Source: Mauremys mutica
Lineage: Eukaryota; Chordata; Testudines; Geoemydidae
NCBI RefSeq assembly: GCF_020497125.1
Contig: NC_059087.1
Coordinates: forward strand, 13,549,925 to 13,613,924
DNA length: 64,000 bases
Reading direction: 5' to 3'
Below the pieces are notes generated by a model. That model ran no database searches. It saw only the letters and a program-made list of their open reading frames with translations, and was not told the DNA's origin. Shown here piece after piece: positions 21,420 through 34,630 of this stretch; the first letter of the stretch is position 1, and every line of letters starts with the position of its first letter. A program made the position numbers and the translations under genes.

Positions 21420-22445
21420 GAGAGGGGTAAATAGCAGGGTCTCCCCAAGAGTCTGTACTGGGACCTGTTGCTGTTCAACATATTCATAAATGATCTGGAG
21501 AAAAGGGTGAACAATGAGGCGTCAAAGTTTGCAGACGATACAAAGTTACTCAAGGTAGTTCAGTCCAAACCTGACTGTGAAGAGCTACAAAGGGATCTCA
21601 CGAAACTGGGTGACTGGGCAACTAACTGGCAGATGAAATTCAATATTGATAAGTGCAAAGTAATAAACAACGGAAAACATATTCTCAACTATCCATACAA
21701 AATGATAGGGATCTAAATTAACTGTTACCATTCAAGACAGAGATCTTGGAGTCATTGTGGATAGTTCTCTGAAAACATCCACTTGATGTTCAGTCAAAAA
21801 AGCTTGGAAAAGGGATAGATAATAAAACAGAAACTATCATAATGCTGTTATATAAATCCATGGTACACCCACACCTTGAATACTGCATGCAGTTCTGGTC
21901 ACCCCATTGCAAAAAAGATACATTCAAATTGGAAAAGGTGTTGAGATGGGGAACAGAAATGATTAGAGGGGTGGAACAACTTCCATACAAGACTGGGACT
22001 GTTCAGCTTAGAAAAGAGATGAGTGGTGGGGAGAGATGATAGAGGTCTATAAAGTCATCACTGATATGTAGAAAGCGAATAAGTAAGTGCTATTTGCCTC
22101 TTCACATAACACACGAACTAAGGGTCACACAATTAAATTAATAGGCTGCAGGTTTAAAACAAGATAAGGAAGTCCTCCTTCACACAACACACAGTCAACC
22201 TGTGGAACTCATTGCTAGGGGATGTTGTGAGGGTCAGAAGTATAACTGAGTTCAAAAAAGCATTAGATAACTTCATGGAGGACAGGTCCATCAATGGCTA
22301 TTAGCCAAGTTGGTCAGGGATGCAACCCCATGTTCTGGGTGTCCCTAAGCCTCCAACTGCCAGAAGCATCCGTGACTGGCCATCAGAGACAGGATACTGG
22401 GCTACATGGACCATGGATCTGACCCAGTATGACCATTCTTATGTC
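21420..22445 (+). mobile_element. CR1-type LINE fragment with reverse-transcriptase remains
   Basis: The + strand encodes a run with LFNIFINDLE, then KFADDTKLL (the F-ADD catalytic box of reverse transcriptase), GDWATNWQMKFN and KCKVI. After breaks in frame come MVHPHLEYCMQFWSPH and the 3' UTR ending GACCCAGTATGACCATTCTT. The order matches the C-terminal half of CR1 ORF2 plus the 3' end. Frame breaks near 21716 and 22040 make it a dead, 5'-truncated copy. Confidence 0.88.
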
Positions 22446-23808
22446 CCTTTCCCTGGGTGTACACTGAGCAGCTGAGGGCACCTAAAGGAACTGAATTAGA
22501 TCCAGAGCTGGTAAACAATTCCACACCCAAAGAGCTGTCAAAATGGTGGTGCTACTGTAATTCAGCAGGTGTTAATGGACCCTAAAGGTGTGGGTTTGCC
22601 AGCAGCTGCTGGTACATGTTATGTTTCTCTGCCCTGCACATGCAGCATCGAGTTTATTAAAAGCCAACACAAAAATCATGCCCCACCCCCTTCTCCCCAA
22701 ATGCCAGGCCTCGGTTAATAGCATGACACAGGGACTCGGAAGCAGGCTGCAGCATCCATTTGGGCTCATATTGTAACACTTTATCTTTGCAACATTGCTG
22801 CTGCTCTGGTCATATCCCAGTCTGGGGCTGCTGCAGAAAGAGAACAAAAAACAAAACAAAAAACCCACCTTGTTCAGAACAGACTAGCATGTAAATATGG
22901 GCTGGAAATCATCATCGCAAAGCTTGGGAGGCTCTGAGGGCTGCTTCTGCTGGAGAACCACAATGAAAGAGGAAGCAGTACTTGACAAGGCTCATTTCCT
23001 TCACAGCAGGAGGTTCCTTTGGTTCACTTGAGCCACAGCCCCGAAGCCACTTTGTTTTTTATCTTGCTAGGCACTGATGGGCCATTTGGTTTCTAAATTA
23101 CCAACCACATTTGCTTTGAAAGGGCCAGGCCCATTAGTCTGCACCTCCTGTGATTAGCTGGTGGCTAGTGCTACAGCAAGGTTCATGTGGAGCCTAACTG
23201 TATAGAACTGCTGGTGTTTCACCATCACAAAGATCTTAACTTTGCTGGGAGGAGACCTCCTGGTTTGCAGACTTCCTTGAGCTAGCATTGTTATTTTCCC
23301 CCTTCCCCCCCCCGCCCTTTGGGGCTGGATGCAAATACCATTGGAAAATCGATGGGAGTCTTGGATCAGACTCCCATGGAGCTATGTTGGGTGCCTTTTT
23401 CTAGAGTGGGAACAGGACACAATTGCATCCGGACAAATTTAAAAAAAAAGCAAATGGTCACCTTGTGTTTGCCCATCTGCTGTTTGCATTTTTAAATATT
23501 CACAGTGATTTGCAAAACGGGACTGTTTTTAGCCATTATAATGCAGTGTGATTTTACGGGACACTGGATGTGAACACGTTTCATGGAAACCTCCTGTTAA
23601 ACCATTAAATATCCTTTTTAAAAAAAAATGTGTGTGGCGGGTCCCTCTGTCAGGTAAGGTCGTCTCTGAAATGTCATTCCTTAGGAAGGACTTCTGCCCT
23701 CAGATGGATTCTGCACCATCTTTCTCTGTGTGGCTGCGCTAAAGCCCCCGGGTTCTCACAGATTCTTCTTCCAGTGATGGTCCCTGTGATGGGTTGCCCC
23801 CCCTCTGG
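22446..23808. other. Intergenic, no gene
   Basis: I recognise no exon or repeat family. Short homopolymers (C run near 23305, A run near 23442) only. Confidence 0.5.
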
Positions 23809-24051
23809 GGTGCCACCTGATGTTCTGGGGTACCACTGAACCTGCCTGTTCCACCAGCCTGGGCTCTCTCACCCTGTCCTGCTGAGCCAGGCCCTCACGC
23901 CTCCTCCAACACACACGCAGGTAGCAACCTGGTGGGGGGGGTCAACCCGTCACAGCGGCGTAGTCGGCAGGACAGTGTAAGGGAGCCCAGGCTGGTGGAA
24001 CAGGTAGGCTCAGTGGTACCTCAGTACATCAGATGGCACCTTGGGGGGAAG
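23809..24051. repeat. Long inverted repeat
   Basis: The left arm (about 23809-23871) and right arm (about 23989-24051) are near reverse complements over about 60 bp, centred on CTGTTCCACCAGCCTGGGCT on the left and AGCCCAGGCTGGTGGAACAG on the right. The spacer is about 115 bp. It may be a fold-back element or the end of a larger unit continuing to about 24,360. Confidence 0.75.
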
Positions 24052-24339
24052 GACACAGTCCCTATGTGTATTCCACCCATGGGATGCCCATGCATGGTAT
24101 TTGCCTGAGTCTGGAAGCATTTTCTAGCAGTGTCTGTTGACCTGCACATGCATAGTGAGTCTCCTCGTGCTCTCAGCTGAGGGTATAAGAGAGAGTGCAG
24201 GTGGCTGCCACTCCATTTGTGTCATACTGCCGCATGGCCTGAGTCGGAGCCCCCTGTTCCTCTCCCTGTTAGTCTGCTAAGAGGGTTATTCCTGCTTGTA
24301 GATATTGTGTAGAGAGTCTTAATAGTTCTAGGGTTTAAG

Positions 24340-24600
24340 TTGTACAGTAATAGCATAGTGGTAGCACAGACAGAAGTGATGTACCAGCCTGCACCAGGAA
24401 AGCCTTACGTAGAGCCTACTGTCACAGTGACTGGCCAAACCCACCAGGCAGTGGACAAGTTCACCTACCTTGGCAGTACACTGTCAGGTGCAGTCACATT
24501 GATAATGAAACCAACAGCAGAATTGCCACAGCAAGTGTGGCCTTTGGCAGAGTATGTGCAAATGTGTCGGAGTGCAGGTCTTTGAGGCCACGTTTCTACC
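24340..24600 (+). mobile_element. LINE reverse-transcriptase fragment (decayed)
   Basis: The translated stretch DKFTYLGSTLSG resembles the conserved FTYLGS(T) segment after the reverse-transcriptase palm in several LINE clades. It is short and then breaks (an LIMKPTAELPQQVWPLAE-like run). I do not assign the clade. Confidence 0.5.
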
Positions 24601-25392
24601 CATCATGAAGCTCCACTCTCATTAATGTGATCTTCAAACATGATCACAGGATTATGGAAGATCACTGGAGGCTGGTAATGGGATACTTCTTGGTCACTGG
24701 TTCAAATTCAGACAGGGTCAGTGAGGACTGAAAACGGTTACCAGCTGTACAGTAGCTGATGTGAAAGGAGCTAGTGGTCACAGGCCAGTTCTTCGTGAGC
24801 AGATGGCCACAGCACAAAAGTACCATAATTAGCACCCTTGTTGGCCCGCGGAGGAGAAGCCAAAATTTCACCCCAAATGAGCAAGGATCTGCACAGAGTG
24901 GGGAGCCCTTACGGAGCGGAGCAGAGGCATAGCGATGGGAAAGCTATACGGCCACTTTTCCTGTTACGTGCATAAATCAAGAATGTCAGGGCCAGATCTG
25001 GGTCCCGCACACGTCCCCTGTATATCACTAGAGCGGCCATAATCGGGGGGGGGGGGGCTGCAACAACCCAGGGAATTACTCCCCCCGTGCAGGTAGTGCT
25101 GTCTGTGCTGCTCCCTTTCGCCGTCCTGAGTGTAGGGCCATGCTGGGATGACGGTCATTCTGGGCTATAGAGTGTAGACTAGAATGCTATTAGGTGGAGA
25201 CGCTCTGAGGCCTGCCCTATATACGCCGGGGGGGTGTACTGGCCCCCAGTTCAGGCAGAAGCCAAGCTGCGCAATGATGGTTTAAAACTATCTGGGCACT
25301 GGGCTGCACCATCTCTGTGTAAGCTCTCTGGAGGCACAGCCCAGACATCAGTGCTCTCACTCCAGCACCTGCACTATACACTCACGTTAAAA

Positions 25393-25608
25393 CAGGGGGT
25401 CTCAAACGGGGGGCTGGGAGGGTCACGAGGTTATTACATGGGAGGGGGTATTGCGAGCTGTCAGCCTCCACCCCCAAACCGCACGTTAGCGCCAGCATTT
25501 ATAATGGTGTTAAATATATTTAAAAGTGTTTTTAATTGCTAATTGGGGGTCGCCCTCAGAGGGTTGTTTGTGGAAGGGGTCACCAGTACAAAAGTTTGAG
25601 ACCCACTG
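25393..25608. mobile_element. hAT-type MITE with near-perfect 8-bp target duplication
   Basis: It begins CAGGGGGTCTCAAAC and ends GTTTGAGACCCACTG, which are inverted repeats with hAT-style CAG/CTG termini. Flanking octamers CGTTAAAA (25385-25392) and CTTTAAAA (25609-25616) differ at one base. It is 216 bp and non-coding. Confidence 0.85.
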
Positions 25609-26099
25609 CTTTAAAACAAACATTTGGTCATTAAACGATGGGGGCCCTTCACGTCAGATGGACTGGATCCCCTTAAAGCGACACCCCTTGACAGATGCAA
25701 GACGCCTTCAGGGGGTCATGACTGAGCAGGCCAAAGCTGCCCTTTGGAGTTGGATGCGGCACCGTTATTATTTGTGTGCAAAAGTGCTCGGTGCATTACA
25801 AGTCACAAAACGAAGCCAGAGCCTGCCCAGAACAAAGCCGAGGCAATGGAGGATGGTGAGGGCCAGAAGAAGGAATAACTCAGAGAGTTTTCTCCTTTTT
25901 ATTTCAGTTCTTTGTTAGATTCACTTCTTGTGAGCCTTGTGGAAGAAGTGAACCTTATAGAGGGACTTGCATGTGGAGGAAGGACTGGGTGAAATCCCCA
26001 CATGAAGGATTTGCTGGCAGGTAAATAGTGCAATGCCATGCTCCTATCTAGGACTTTCTATTTGTAGATAGCCATGTATTTCACACAAGTATTAGTAGC

Positions 26100-26235
26100 T
26101 TCATTTTAGAGCTAGGGAAACTGAGGCAATGTTGACTTGCCCTAAGTCACCCAGCAGGCCAGTGTCACAGTTGGGAATAGAGCCTAGGTCTCCTGAGTCC
26201 AAACCCAGTGCCCTGACCACTGAACAACACCATCT
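26100..26235 (-). repeat. MIR-like SINE
   Basis: The + strand reads TTTTAGAGCTAGGGAAACTG, GACTTGCCCTAAGTCACCC and AGCCTAGGTCTCCTGAGTCC, the usual antisense MIR core and flank. Confidence 0.8.
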
Positions 26236-26700
26236 CCAGTCAATACGTTCTCCCATTTAACGGCATCTTTTTCAAATGGCAAATACTTCTCTTGATTTAA
26301 AATGCATGTTAAAAAAATTCATGCCATTCACAAAAGTGCACTGGAGCCTTAATGAGCCATCTGCCACTGGCTGAGAATGGGATAATTACATGCGGCAGTT
26401 TTGAGAATAATTGCACGTTTATCACAGTTTGATGCGGGAACACACCTGGCATCCAATGCCCAGGAATTCTGACTATTTCCTGTAATGCCACATGGGGGCA
26501 GCAAAGACAGCATTATGCACTTAATGACTGCAGTTACTCTGTGGGAAGAAAAAGTCTTTTAACAATATAGAAGTAATGAGTTGGACTACACAAAGCCTCA
26601 AAGGTACTTAGGTGCTTAAGGAGTTAGGCATCTAAATAACTTTGCGGCTCTGGGTCTGAATGCAGTGAACCAAAGAAATGTGTTTGTTTGCAGGAGGGAG

Positions 26701-26785
26701 TGAAGAAGTGGGTTTTTTTACCCACGAAAGCTTATGCCCAAATAAATCTGTTAGTCTTTAAGGTGCCACTGGACTCCTTGTTTTT
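26701..26785 (-). repeat. Dispersed repeat of the 'GTAGCCGTGTTAGT' family, partial
   Basis: On the + strand it reads ACCCACGAAAGCTTATGCCC, then ATCTGTTAGTCTTTAAGGTG and CCACTGGACTCCTTG. It is an antisense partial copy of the repeat seen whole at 60704-60830 and 61331-61460. Confidence 0.8.
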
Positions 26786-28650
26786 GAGGATTTCATAAGG
26801 CTTTTTAGCAAGAATTTAACACTGGAAGATGGAGAAAGTATTCATAAGTTCTAATTCTTCCCCCAATTGTTCATCAGGTGCTCTACTGCCTGGGACATCG
26901 GGTTGATCCCTGCAAATGAAACCTACCAATTAGAATCATGGAATAATATTTATTTTTCACTATCATGTCAAAATGATTTTTTACTATTAAAAAAAAAAAC
27001 CCAGAGAAACCTACTGTATAATGTATTTGCCCCCTTAGCAATTAGCTGGGTCACAGCCTGGAGCTTTGTGATGTTGGAAATATACCATTTTGGGGAGTTA
27101 ATTTAGTGTCGCTGTCGTGTCTTCCCAAGTGATCTAGGAGACAGCGTTATTTATCCAATGCCCATTCATTTTGGATGGAAGCTGAGAGTCCTAATCCTTT
27201 AAGCAGTTTTCAAAACTTCAGCCCCCCACACTCTCCTTTAATACAAGAGCTGCTCAAAAGCTTCCATCTCTTATTTGCTTATTTGTCAGCTCAGCTAGCG
27301 TCTAACATTGAGGAGCCAATGGATGTAATTGGACACAGAAAGCTGGGATGAGACTTTTTTTTTTAATTTGCCGGTTCAAGTCATGTGACATAGCTCAGTG
27401 GTACAAAAGGCTAATGACCCACCCTTCCCAGAAGGCAGTAATTACTGGTCTCTGCCCCAGAGAGCTGGGGGAAGGGCTAGTTATCATGGCAATGTGTGTT
27501 TTTTTAGAACTTTTATTTCAGTGAAAACCATTTTTTTTTTGTCATCTAGTTTAAGAAAAAGTTCCCTTGCGTGGTTCTGAGTCCACCTAGCAACTGCCCT
27601 GGACTTTAGCTGAGAGCTGGAAGGTGAAAGTGACTAGGCATAATAGCCCTTGTTAATGGTGGAGGCAGCCAGTCTTTGTCATTGGCTGTGCTGAATGAAA
27701 TGCAGCCATTTAAGCAAACAGCATCAAGGCTAGAAACCAGTTAGGCAGTTAAATTGCTCCCAGCTCTCTAGTCAGAGGTGCCAATGCAACCCAATGTGGG
27801 ATGCCACATACCAGAGCCAGCAGGTTTTTGTCTCAGGACTTCAGTCCGTTGGGGTTTTCACGGATTTTTGTTGTGCTGAAAAGCTCTTGCCCAGCTTTGC
27901 AGACCACCCTGCCCTGTTGAGGTCACAACTTGCTTGGGCCGCCACCCTCTGTTCTCACAGCTGCCCCGGAACCCTCCTTCCTCTTTAAAGTTCTCAGGAA
28001 GGGAGCAGTACCCCAGGGGCCTGTACTCTCCCTACAGAGGAGCCTATAAGCCAGCTTCCAGGCCCAGTGCTGCTGTTAGGAGCAGGAGACCTCCTGACTG
28101 AGGGTGGCAGAAGGGTTGGGAGGTTTTCCCCCTCCTAGAAGATTCCTTGTAAGCTTGACAAGGGGAGAGGGTCTCCTAGGCAGCTCCCAGGTGACTCCCT
28201 GAAGCTCCTAGGATGGGGAGGAGCTGCTGTCTCTCAAGGAGGGACTGGAATAGAAGCGTGGGGAGACACCCAACCACTCGGAAGACCTCAAAGGTAAGGG
28301 GGTGAGGTGGTGTATGAGGGAAGGGAAGTCTCTCTTGGGAAAGGCGGGAGAGGGAGTGGAAGCTGGACGATCCTATTGGTGAACCTAGGCCGAGCTTTGG
28401 GCTCTCATCAGGGTTGGCTTAGAGTAGGCTACACTCTTTGGGGTGTCTCTTTGTTTGTGGGGTGCCCAGGGCAATGTTTTTGTTGAGTGCCTAGCACCAC
28501 CGGGTGTTACCATAAAACGATTAATAGAGCTGAGCCCCAAATCCCTTATTTCTGGTTTTCAGACCCCCAACCCACTGTAAACAATGACTTTGCCCTGAAG
28601 GTACCTCCCTGAGGGAAGCGAGGACATGCATCTGTTATACCCAGAGAGGG
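26786..28650. other. Intergenic, no gene
   Basis: I see no exon. About 27,960-28,540 is GC-richer with many CAGGAG/CTCCTAGG-type motifs and may belong to an unrecognised LTR or other repeat. Confidence 0.45.
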
Positions 28651-28653
28651 AGG

Positions 28654-28760
28654 TGTCACGGACTCACAGATCGTGCCCACTCGTGGCCCCGTGTGGTCCA
28701 TGGGGGGTGCCCCTTCCAGTGTGCCCTTCTCCATGTAAACAATGACTCCCCCTCCCAGCC
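28654..28760. repeat. Possible LTR fragment
   Basis: It starts TGTCACGGACTCACAG, similar in its first bases to the LTR terminus at 1449 (TGTCACGGAGTG), followed by GTGGCCCCGTGTGGTCC. No second LTR or duplication identified. Confidence 0.3.
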
Positions 28761-29889
28761 TAGGCATTAGGTTCATTGCAAACATTTTGCCTGGCCTCAG
28801 TGCTGAACAATAGCAGCACAGCGTTTTTAATCTTGATCGTGTCCCTTTCTCAACAATGTATGAATTATTAGCTAGTTTTATCAGGACTTGTGCTCGCCCC
28901 TGCAAAAACAAGGCTCAGCCTCTTAGAAATAACTGGGTAACGTGGGTTCAGCAAGAGCAAAGTGCCGCACGATGAGACAGCTTTGCTGTAGAGAGGGGAA
29001 AAAAGAGATTGCAAACTTTGCGCAGAGTTGCATCAGGGTTCAGGGGTACATGCTGCACAATGTGTGGTAACTTGCGAGCAGCCTTTATCTGATGAAATGC
29101 AGACTCCGGGGAAAGCCCTCTCCACTTTGCATATGCCAAAGCAAACATGGCATGAGCTGCAGAAAATAGGTGTGTCCGGGGAAGTTGGAAATGAAAAGGT
29201 CTCTCTCGCTTTGATGCAACAAAAGCCTGAAAATCATTTATGCCCAATTCAAAACAAGTGATTTTTGGAAGGGAAACAAAGTTTTGGCAAGTTGTTTGCA
29301 TGCATGATCCATGCAGAAATGAGTAAAAAGGGAAAGTTTCATGATGAATTTCAGCTAAAGAGCAGAAAAGTAACAAACACTTCTAAGGGGTGGTGGCCAT
29401 ACTGTGCTTTCATTCACAGGGAGGAAGGGCAGCGTTATCACCAAGCTACAATTCAGGCAGTGGCAGTGCTTGTTCCCCTCGGCTAAGATATGTCCTCACC
29501 CTGATCTGGAAGAATGAAAAGGAAGTTCAGGCTTCATGATTCTCTCTCTCTTGGGTCTTCTAGCAGGAAATATTACTCTATGCTGGTTGTAGCACTGGGT
29601 TTTCCTGGTGTGGACACTTGCCCATCAGACTGCCCTGAGGCACCAAACTCATTTCACTCGCCATAAACCACTGACAGGCACTTAAATGATGATACGTTAT
29701 GGCCCCTGTTCTAATGTTTGCTGGTCTATGGCACAGTGCTCAGCTGCACTGAAAATGTGCTTGGAAGAACATAAATGTTTGGCAGCAGTGCTACACAATG
29801 CAGCTGGCTTTTTCTCTCAAGGCACCAGTGTTCCAGGGGACAACCTCCCACCCTTTGTACCTCCCTGTCTTATAGTGGGGGTGGTAGCC

Positions 29890-30080
29890 AGAGAATAAGT
29901 TTTGGCCTGCGGTTAGAGCACAGGCCTGGGAGTCGGGACACCTGTGTTCCATTCCTAATTTTACCACTGACTTGCTCCGTGGCCTCTCTCCTGTCACTTA
30001 ACTTCTCTTTAACCTCAGTGCGCTTGTCTGTAAAATGGGTTGGGTAAAACTTGCCAACCCATAGTGGGTGCTGTATGCTT
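29890..30080 (+). repeat. MIR-like SINE
   Basis: It reads GGTTAGAGCACAGGCCTGGG, ACCACTGACTTGCTCCGTGG, CACTTAACTTCTC and TCTGTAAAATGGG in order, the sense MIR layout. Confidence 0.8.
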
Positions 30081-30218
30081 TAATGTTTCTGTAGGGGATA
30101 AAAGGCGCACTGGGGTCACAAATCCATAGGACCTGTGCTATGCCCCAGCTTTTAAACTTGGAGGAACCCCTTGAGTCTGTCAGACCCACCAGGGGTCCTA
30201 CTATTCCGTAAGGGTCTG

Positions 30219-30955
30219 TCACGCAGCCTCAATACCTCCAAGACTGAGCCTCTGGGCTCCAGTTTCACACCTTGAGCTCTGCCCAGTGAGTCCAGCTAAG
30301 AGACTCCCAGTCAGAGCCGTGTATGCTCTTCAGGGACCAGTGCATCTCAGCCAGTATTTGCAGTGACTTCAGGCAGCCTCTTTCCAAACAGAGTAGGGTT
30401 TATTAATCAACTGGCACACAGCAGCGGGAAGTCCTTTGGTTAGCACAGAGAACTAAAGGTTACGATACAATCTGTTCTGGACATGCCACTGTTCCACCCA
30501 GCCAAGCTGCTCTGGGCTCCATTCCTGGCCCCCTCCCTCTGTCTTTGTCAGGCCAAGGTGAGAGCCCCACCTCTCTCCAAAGGGAAGCCCTTAGCCCAGC
30601 CACCTGACACCTCTCCCCTTTGTTCTCAGGCCGGGGCTTTTGCTTCCCTCCCCCACCAAGAGGTGATGCAAAATCTCCTCCTCCTGGTTTGTTGGTTGCT
30701 AGGTGTGAGTGGCTTGGCTGTTGGGATTCCTGTCGTTTTTTTGGACTCCCCATTGACATGGGGTCGGTTTTAGCCAGTCCTTTTAATGACCCATTCATTC
30801 CACCCCACACCGCTACATGACACACCCACCTCATGTCCTTGCTCTGCTCCAATAAACCGGTTAGCACTGGGAAGCAATGCAAAGTACAGAGGGAAACTGA
30901 GGCACACATAGGCTTCATAAAAATATTACAGAAAATCCCCACTTCCTCACACAGC
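30219..30955 (-). repeat. Putative solo LTR
   Basis: It begins TGTCACGCAGCCTC and may end near CTTCCTCACACA, TG...CA in form. It contains AGGGTTTATTAATCAACTGG (a polyadenylation-type signal on the - strand). No inner coding region or matching second LTR is seen, and no target duplication was found, so the ends are uncertain. Confidence 0.4.
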
Positions 30956-33900
30956 ACGTGACGGCAAAGCACTGGGCTTTCAAGGGAGCCTCGGGGAGGC
31001 GGGGGCCCTAATCGTCATGAAATCTGGGCACTTATATTCCTTTATGAAAATCCTGGCCTAGATGTTTGGAAGCCCATATGTGCCCCTGGCATGCTGGGTC
31101 CTGTGATCTCTCACTCCAAGCACTGTCCGCTGAGGAGAGGGCCGTGAGGAATACCTTTCATTTGTCCACCACAGCACTGGAAAATCCTTGGAAAAAAACG
31201 TAAAATCTACACCCCTGCCTATGCCAGGAGAAACAAATAAGATTTTACTTGGCTATCACATGGGGGAAGGGAGGGGACGCCATGCCCCAGGTGAGTGGAG
31301 TTTTGCAAGGCTAATATGCATCATATACTGAAATGTAAACACCAATCACTGAAACATATGGCTGATGTTTGGTCCCCAGTGGCCACTCTGACTCCAGGAA
31401 ACAATATCAGCCACTAGACTTTCTTTCTAGCAGCTCCCCATTTCCTTCCCCCACTCCACACGGACGCAGGCTTGTTGCTGCTCTAGGAAGCCTGCCTCGA
31501 AATATTTTCATTCTAGCAGCATGAGGCACCAAGGCTGGCATGTTGTTCTTAACCCTTGGGTCGAGGAAGGTAGCAGTGATGTAATGGAAAAACGTTGTCA
31601 TGCTGCATACCCTTACCGTCTGTCATTGCCAGGTTTGAAATATGGCTCATCTGTCAACTTCCCGGGCGTGAGCAGCATGGTCTCTTTCAAAACTTTGTTT
31701 CCACAAAGGCGAGTGCCAGCAGAGTCTCTGGTCAGCTGATCGGTCACTGGCATGAGCTGGTTTTCCCTGGCAGCAGAAGGGAACCTTTTCCATCAATTGC
31801 AAAGTCCAGGCTGAGTATCCCATACGCGGTCCTGCCAGGAGTCACCACAGGCTTCTATACTTCCCATAACCACACCACTGCGTCATTCTGCCAGCCACTT
31901 TGGTCTGGACAAAATGAAGCGATTGTCGCTGCACCGACTGACGTGTTTACTGCTCCCATATGAGGCCATCCAAGCATAACGTATCTCCTTCCAGGAGAAT
32001 CTGAAGAATGACTCTTGGGTGGGGACTGCCTTCACAAGTTTCTGCCAGAAGATGTTCAGTGCTCCTAATCCATTGGTGATTCATGCCTTGGCAGGTTCGG
32101 CAAGCTGAACTGCCCTGACAAATTTGTGAAGATGCCACCTTACGAGGTTCTAAGAAATAGCACCATTTGTCATGATTGCAAACTGATTATGGGAGACAAG
32201 TAGCTTGCTGCTCCCATGTCAAGCTTTGCAAGAATGTTGAGTTTTTATATAACTCCTATGCCTGCCTTGTTTCCAGAGCCACTAAGGACAGTCAAACAAA
32301 TATTTCCGTATAAATGCCATGGAAACGTATAGTCAGGTGTTTGTCCACTTGTCCTTGTGACAAACGTGTACGTGAACTCTATCTCAAAGCTTGTTTGGAT
32401 TAGGCTGGAGTGACGCCGTACCATGCAGGTATGTTAGGTTAAGCTTGTGTGGGTGTGAGCTTGATATTGACAGTGCAGAGAAAGGGCTGATGTCATTTTT
32501 CTTGTCTGGCTTCCCGAAGAACCTCATTTGAACCCAATTTATTATGCCTGCCCATGGGGTGGCTGTGAAGTAGTGCTCCACGAAATGCCTGGAGCAACTG
32601 AAACGTTGAAATCAAATCAACTGACTTGCAAAGATAAAGGAAACCTGGCAGCTTTGGTTGCTGTCCTTGTCCCCACCAGAAGAAGCTCCAGTACAGTAGA
32701 ATGTCCATCTTATTTAGCTATCGCATCCGTCTAGAGTTTGATACGATACACGTCGCCATGGGGTAGAATGGCAAATCCTGCCGTCTTTGCCGCTTAGCAG
32801 AGAACGGACGTTTTCACCACAGGGAATAAGTGTGTTAGACCCAGTGTCCTGACAAAATTCCCAATCAGGTCATTACATTCTGCTAACAGGAATCCCCCTG
32901 CAGGTTCAGCTGGATTCTGTATCGGTTACTTTCCGGCTTTAACTGTTCTGCCATATTGATGGGTAGTGTTAAGTACCTGGTGAGGGTGAAATGAGCCCCC
33001 CTTCTCATTGTGAGCGAAGGTGACCTTATCCCAGAGCTAGGATCTAAACCTGGATCCTAAACCCAACTTGCAGGGGACAGAGAGAGTTCCAGTCCAGTGC
33101 TCAGGTTTGGCCTCCTCTCTAGCTGTATGGCATTGAAGCTGGGTTCTGCTTCTACTGAAGATAAGGGATTGTTGCAATTGATTCCAGTGGGATAATGATC
33201 GATCAAGTGCTTTGAGATCATTGGATCGAAAAATGCTATAGAGGGCCAAGGGAGTAGAATTTATTAAGGAAATAAATTACACGTTAGACTCCACCTCAAA
33301 GAAAACTCAATGAGCATGTGGCATCTAAGTAAAGGCAGTGAGTTGGACTGGCATCGATGTGCTGTTGAATAGTTTTTCTTTCCTTCCAAGCAGCATTTAT
33401 TTAACTAATAATCTGAAGCACAGAATTTTATTTTACTTTTTTTTTTAACAAGTAGCCAAGCAAGACCCAAAGTTCACCAGTCAATGAAGCAGTGCACCTT
33501 GGAGCAGCATGAATTGTAAGATAAAGGATTAGAGCCTGACTCTGTAACCTTGTAATGAATGTAAATCGCAATTTACGTAAATCTGATTAGTTCAGGATGC
33601 TCTCGTTATGTCTGGAGTAAAAAGTAATTAAGGGCTCAGAAGTGAAATAGGGGAACAGCATCTCCTTTTCATCAGCAGCTAAATTCAGCCACACAAACGG
33701 AAGAGCAGAGTGGCAGCTGGCTGAGAGAGAAAACGACATGCACTGAAGTTCCCCAGCCGAGGCCCATTCTCGCCTAATGTACATGGGAAAAACCTATGTA
33801 GGGGAGAGGCAACTGTGAATCTTAACCCATGGGATTTCCTTTTAATCCTTCCCTGCGGTGGGGCTTACCGGCTTGTGAAGAAGCCAGACATTTACCCTTG

Positions 33901-34439
33901 GATGTCCTGCAAGCCAGTCAGATTTTTCATGGGCTTTTTTTGTTGCCACAGGGCGCCACTAATGGGACCCAAATAACATGAGATCAGGTCTTATGATGTT
34001 ATCTTAATTCCTGGGTGGTGGGAAAGGCCAGATCTTGCATTGTGCTTTGTGGACAAGGATTGTCTCCTACTTGTTTGTACAGTGCCTGACACAGTGGAGT
34101 CCCAGTGCTGACTGCAGCCTTTAGGGGTCACCCTAATGTAACGGTTTGATGATAATGGGTATGTCTATACTGCAATAAAACACCCCTGGCTGGCCCATGT
34201 CATCTGAACCACACGAAAGGAGTCTCTGATGTCCGAATGGTGGAGTAAGACCAGGAGGGCAAAGACTTCAGCTCATTTATTCATGCCAGAGCAATCAGTC
34301 AGGGAAGTCAGTTGTAGTGTCTGGTCAAGCTGCCTGCCACATACTCTAGCCACTTCGCACAGGATGCATTCTGACCATGCAAGTCATTACATTAGGTGAT
34401 GTCATACATAGTCCTTCATCCCATGCAAGGTGAGTGCTG
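30956..34439. other. Intergenic, no gene
   Basis: No coding exon, RNA gene or clear repeat seen, apart from a hAT-like end at about 34158 (GGTATGTCTATACTGCAATA). Small open frames here are scattered and show no family resemblance. Confidence 0.5.
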
Positions 34440-34630
34440 CCTAATGATTAGCACAAGGGATGGGGAGTCACAACTCCTGCTACTATTCTTGGATCTGCCA
34501 CTGACTCACTGTGTGACCTTAGGCAAGTTACTTCACCTCTACGTGCCTCAATTTCCCTGTGTGTAAAATGGGGATAACGATACGTCCCCACCTAGAGTTT
34601 GTTTAATGCAAATTAGACGTGACTCACTGG
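34440..34630 (+). repeat. MIR-like SINE
   Basis: The MIR core is present: ATCTGCCACTGACTCACTGT, GTGACCTTAGGCAAGTTAC, CCTCAATTTCCCTGTG, AAAATGGGGATAACGATA. One of the best preserved MIR copies in the window. Confidence 0.88.

Noticed and set aside
30460..30972. 170-codon - strand frame
   Set aside because: It lies in a probable LTR/repeat; no domain or family resemblance and low-complexity content.
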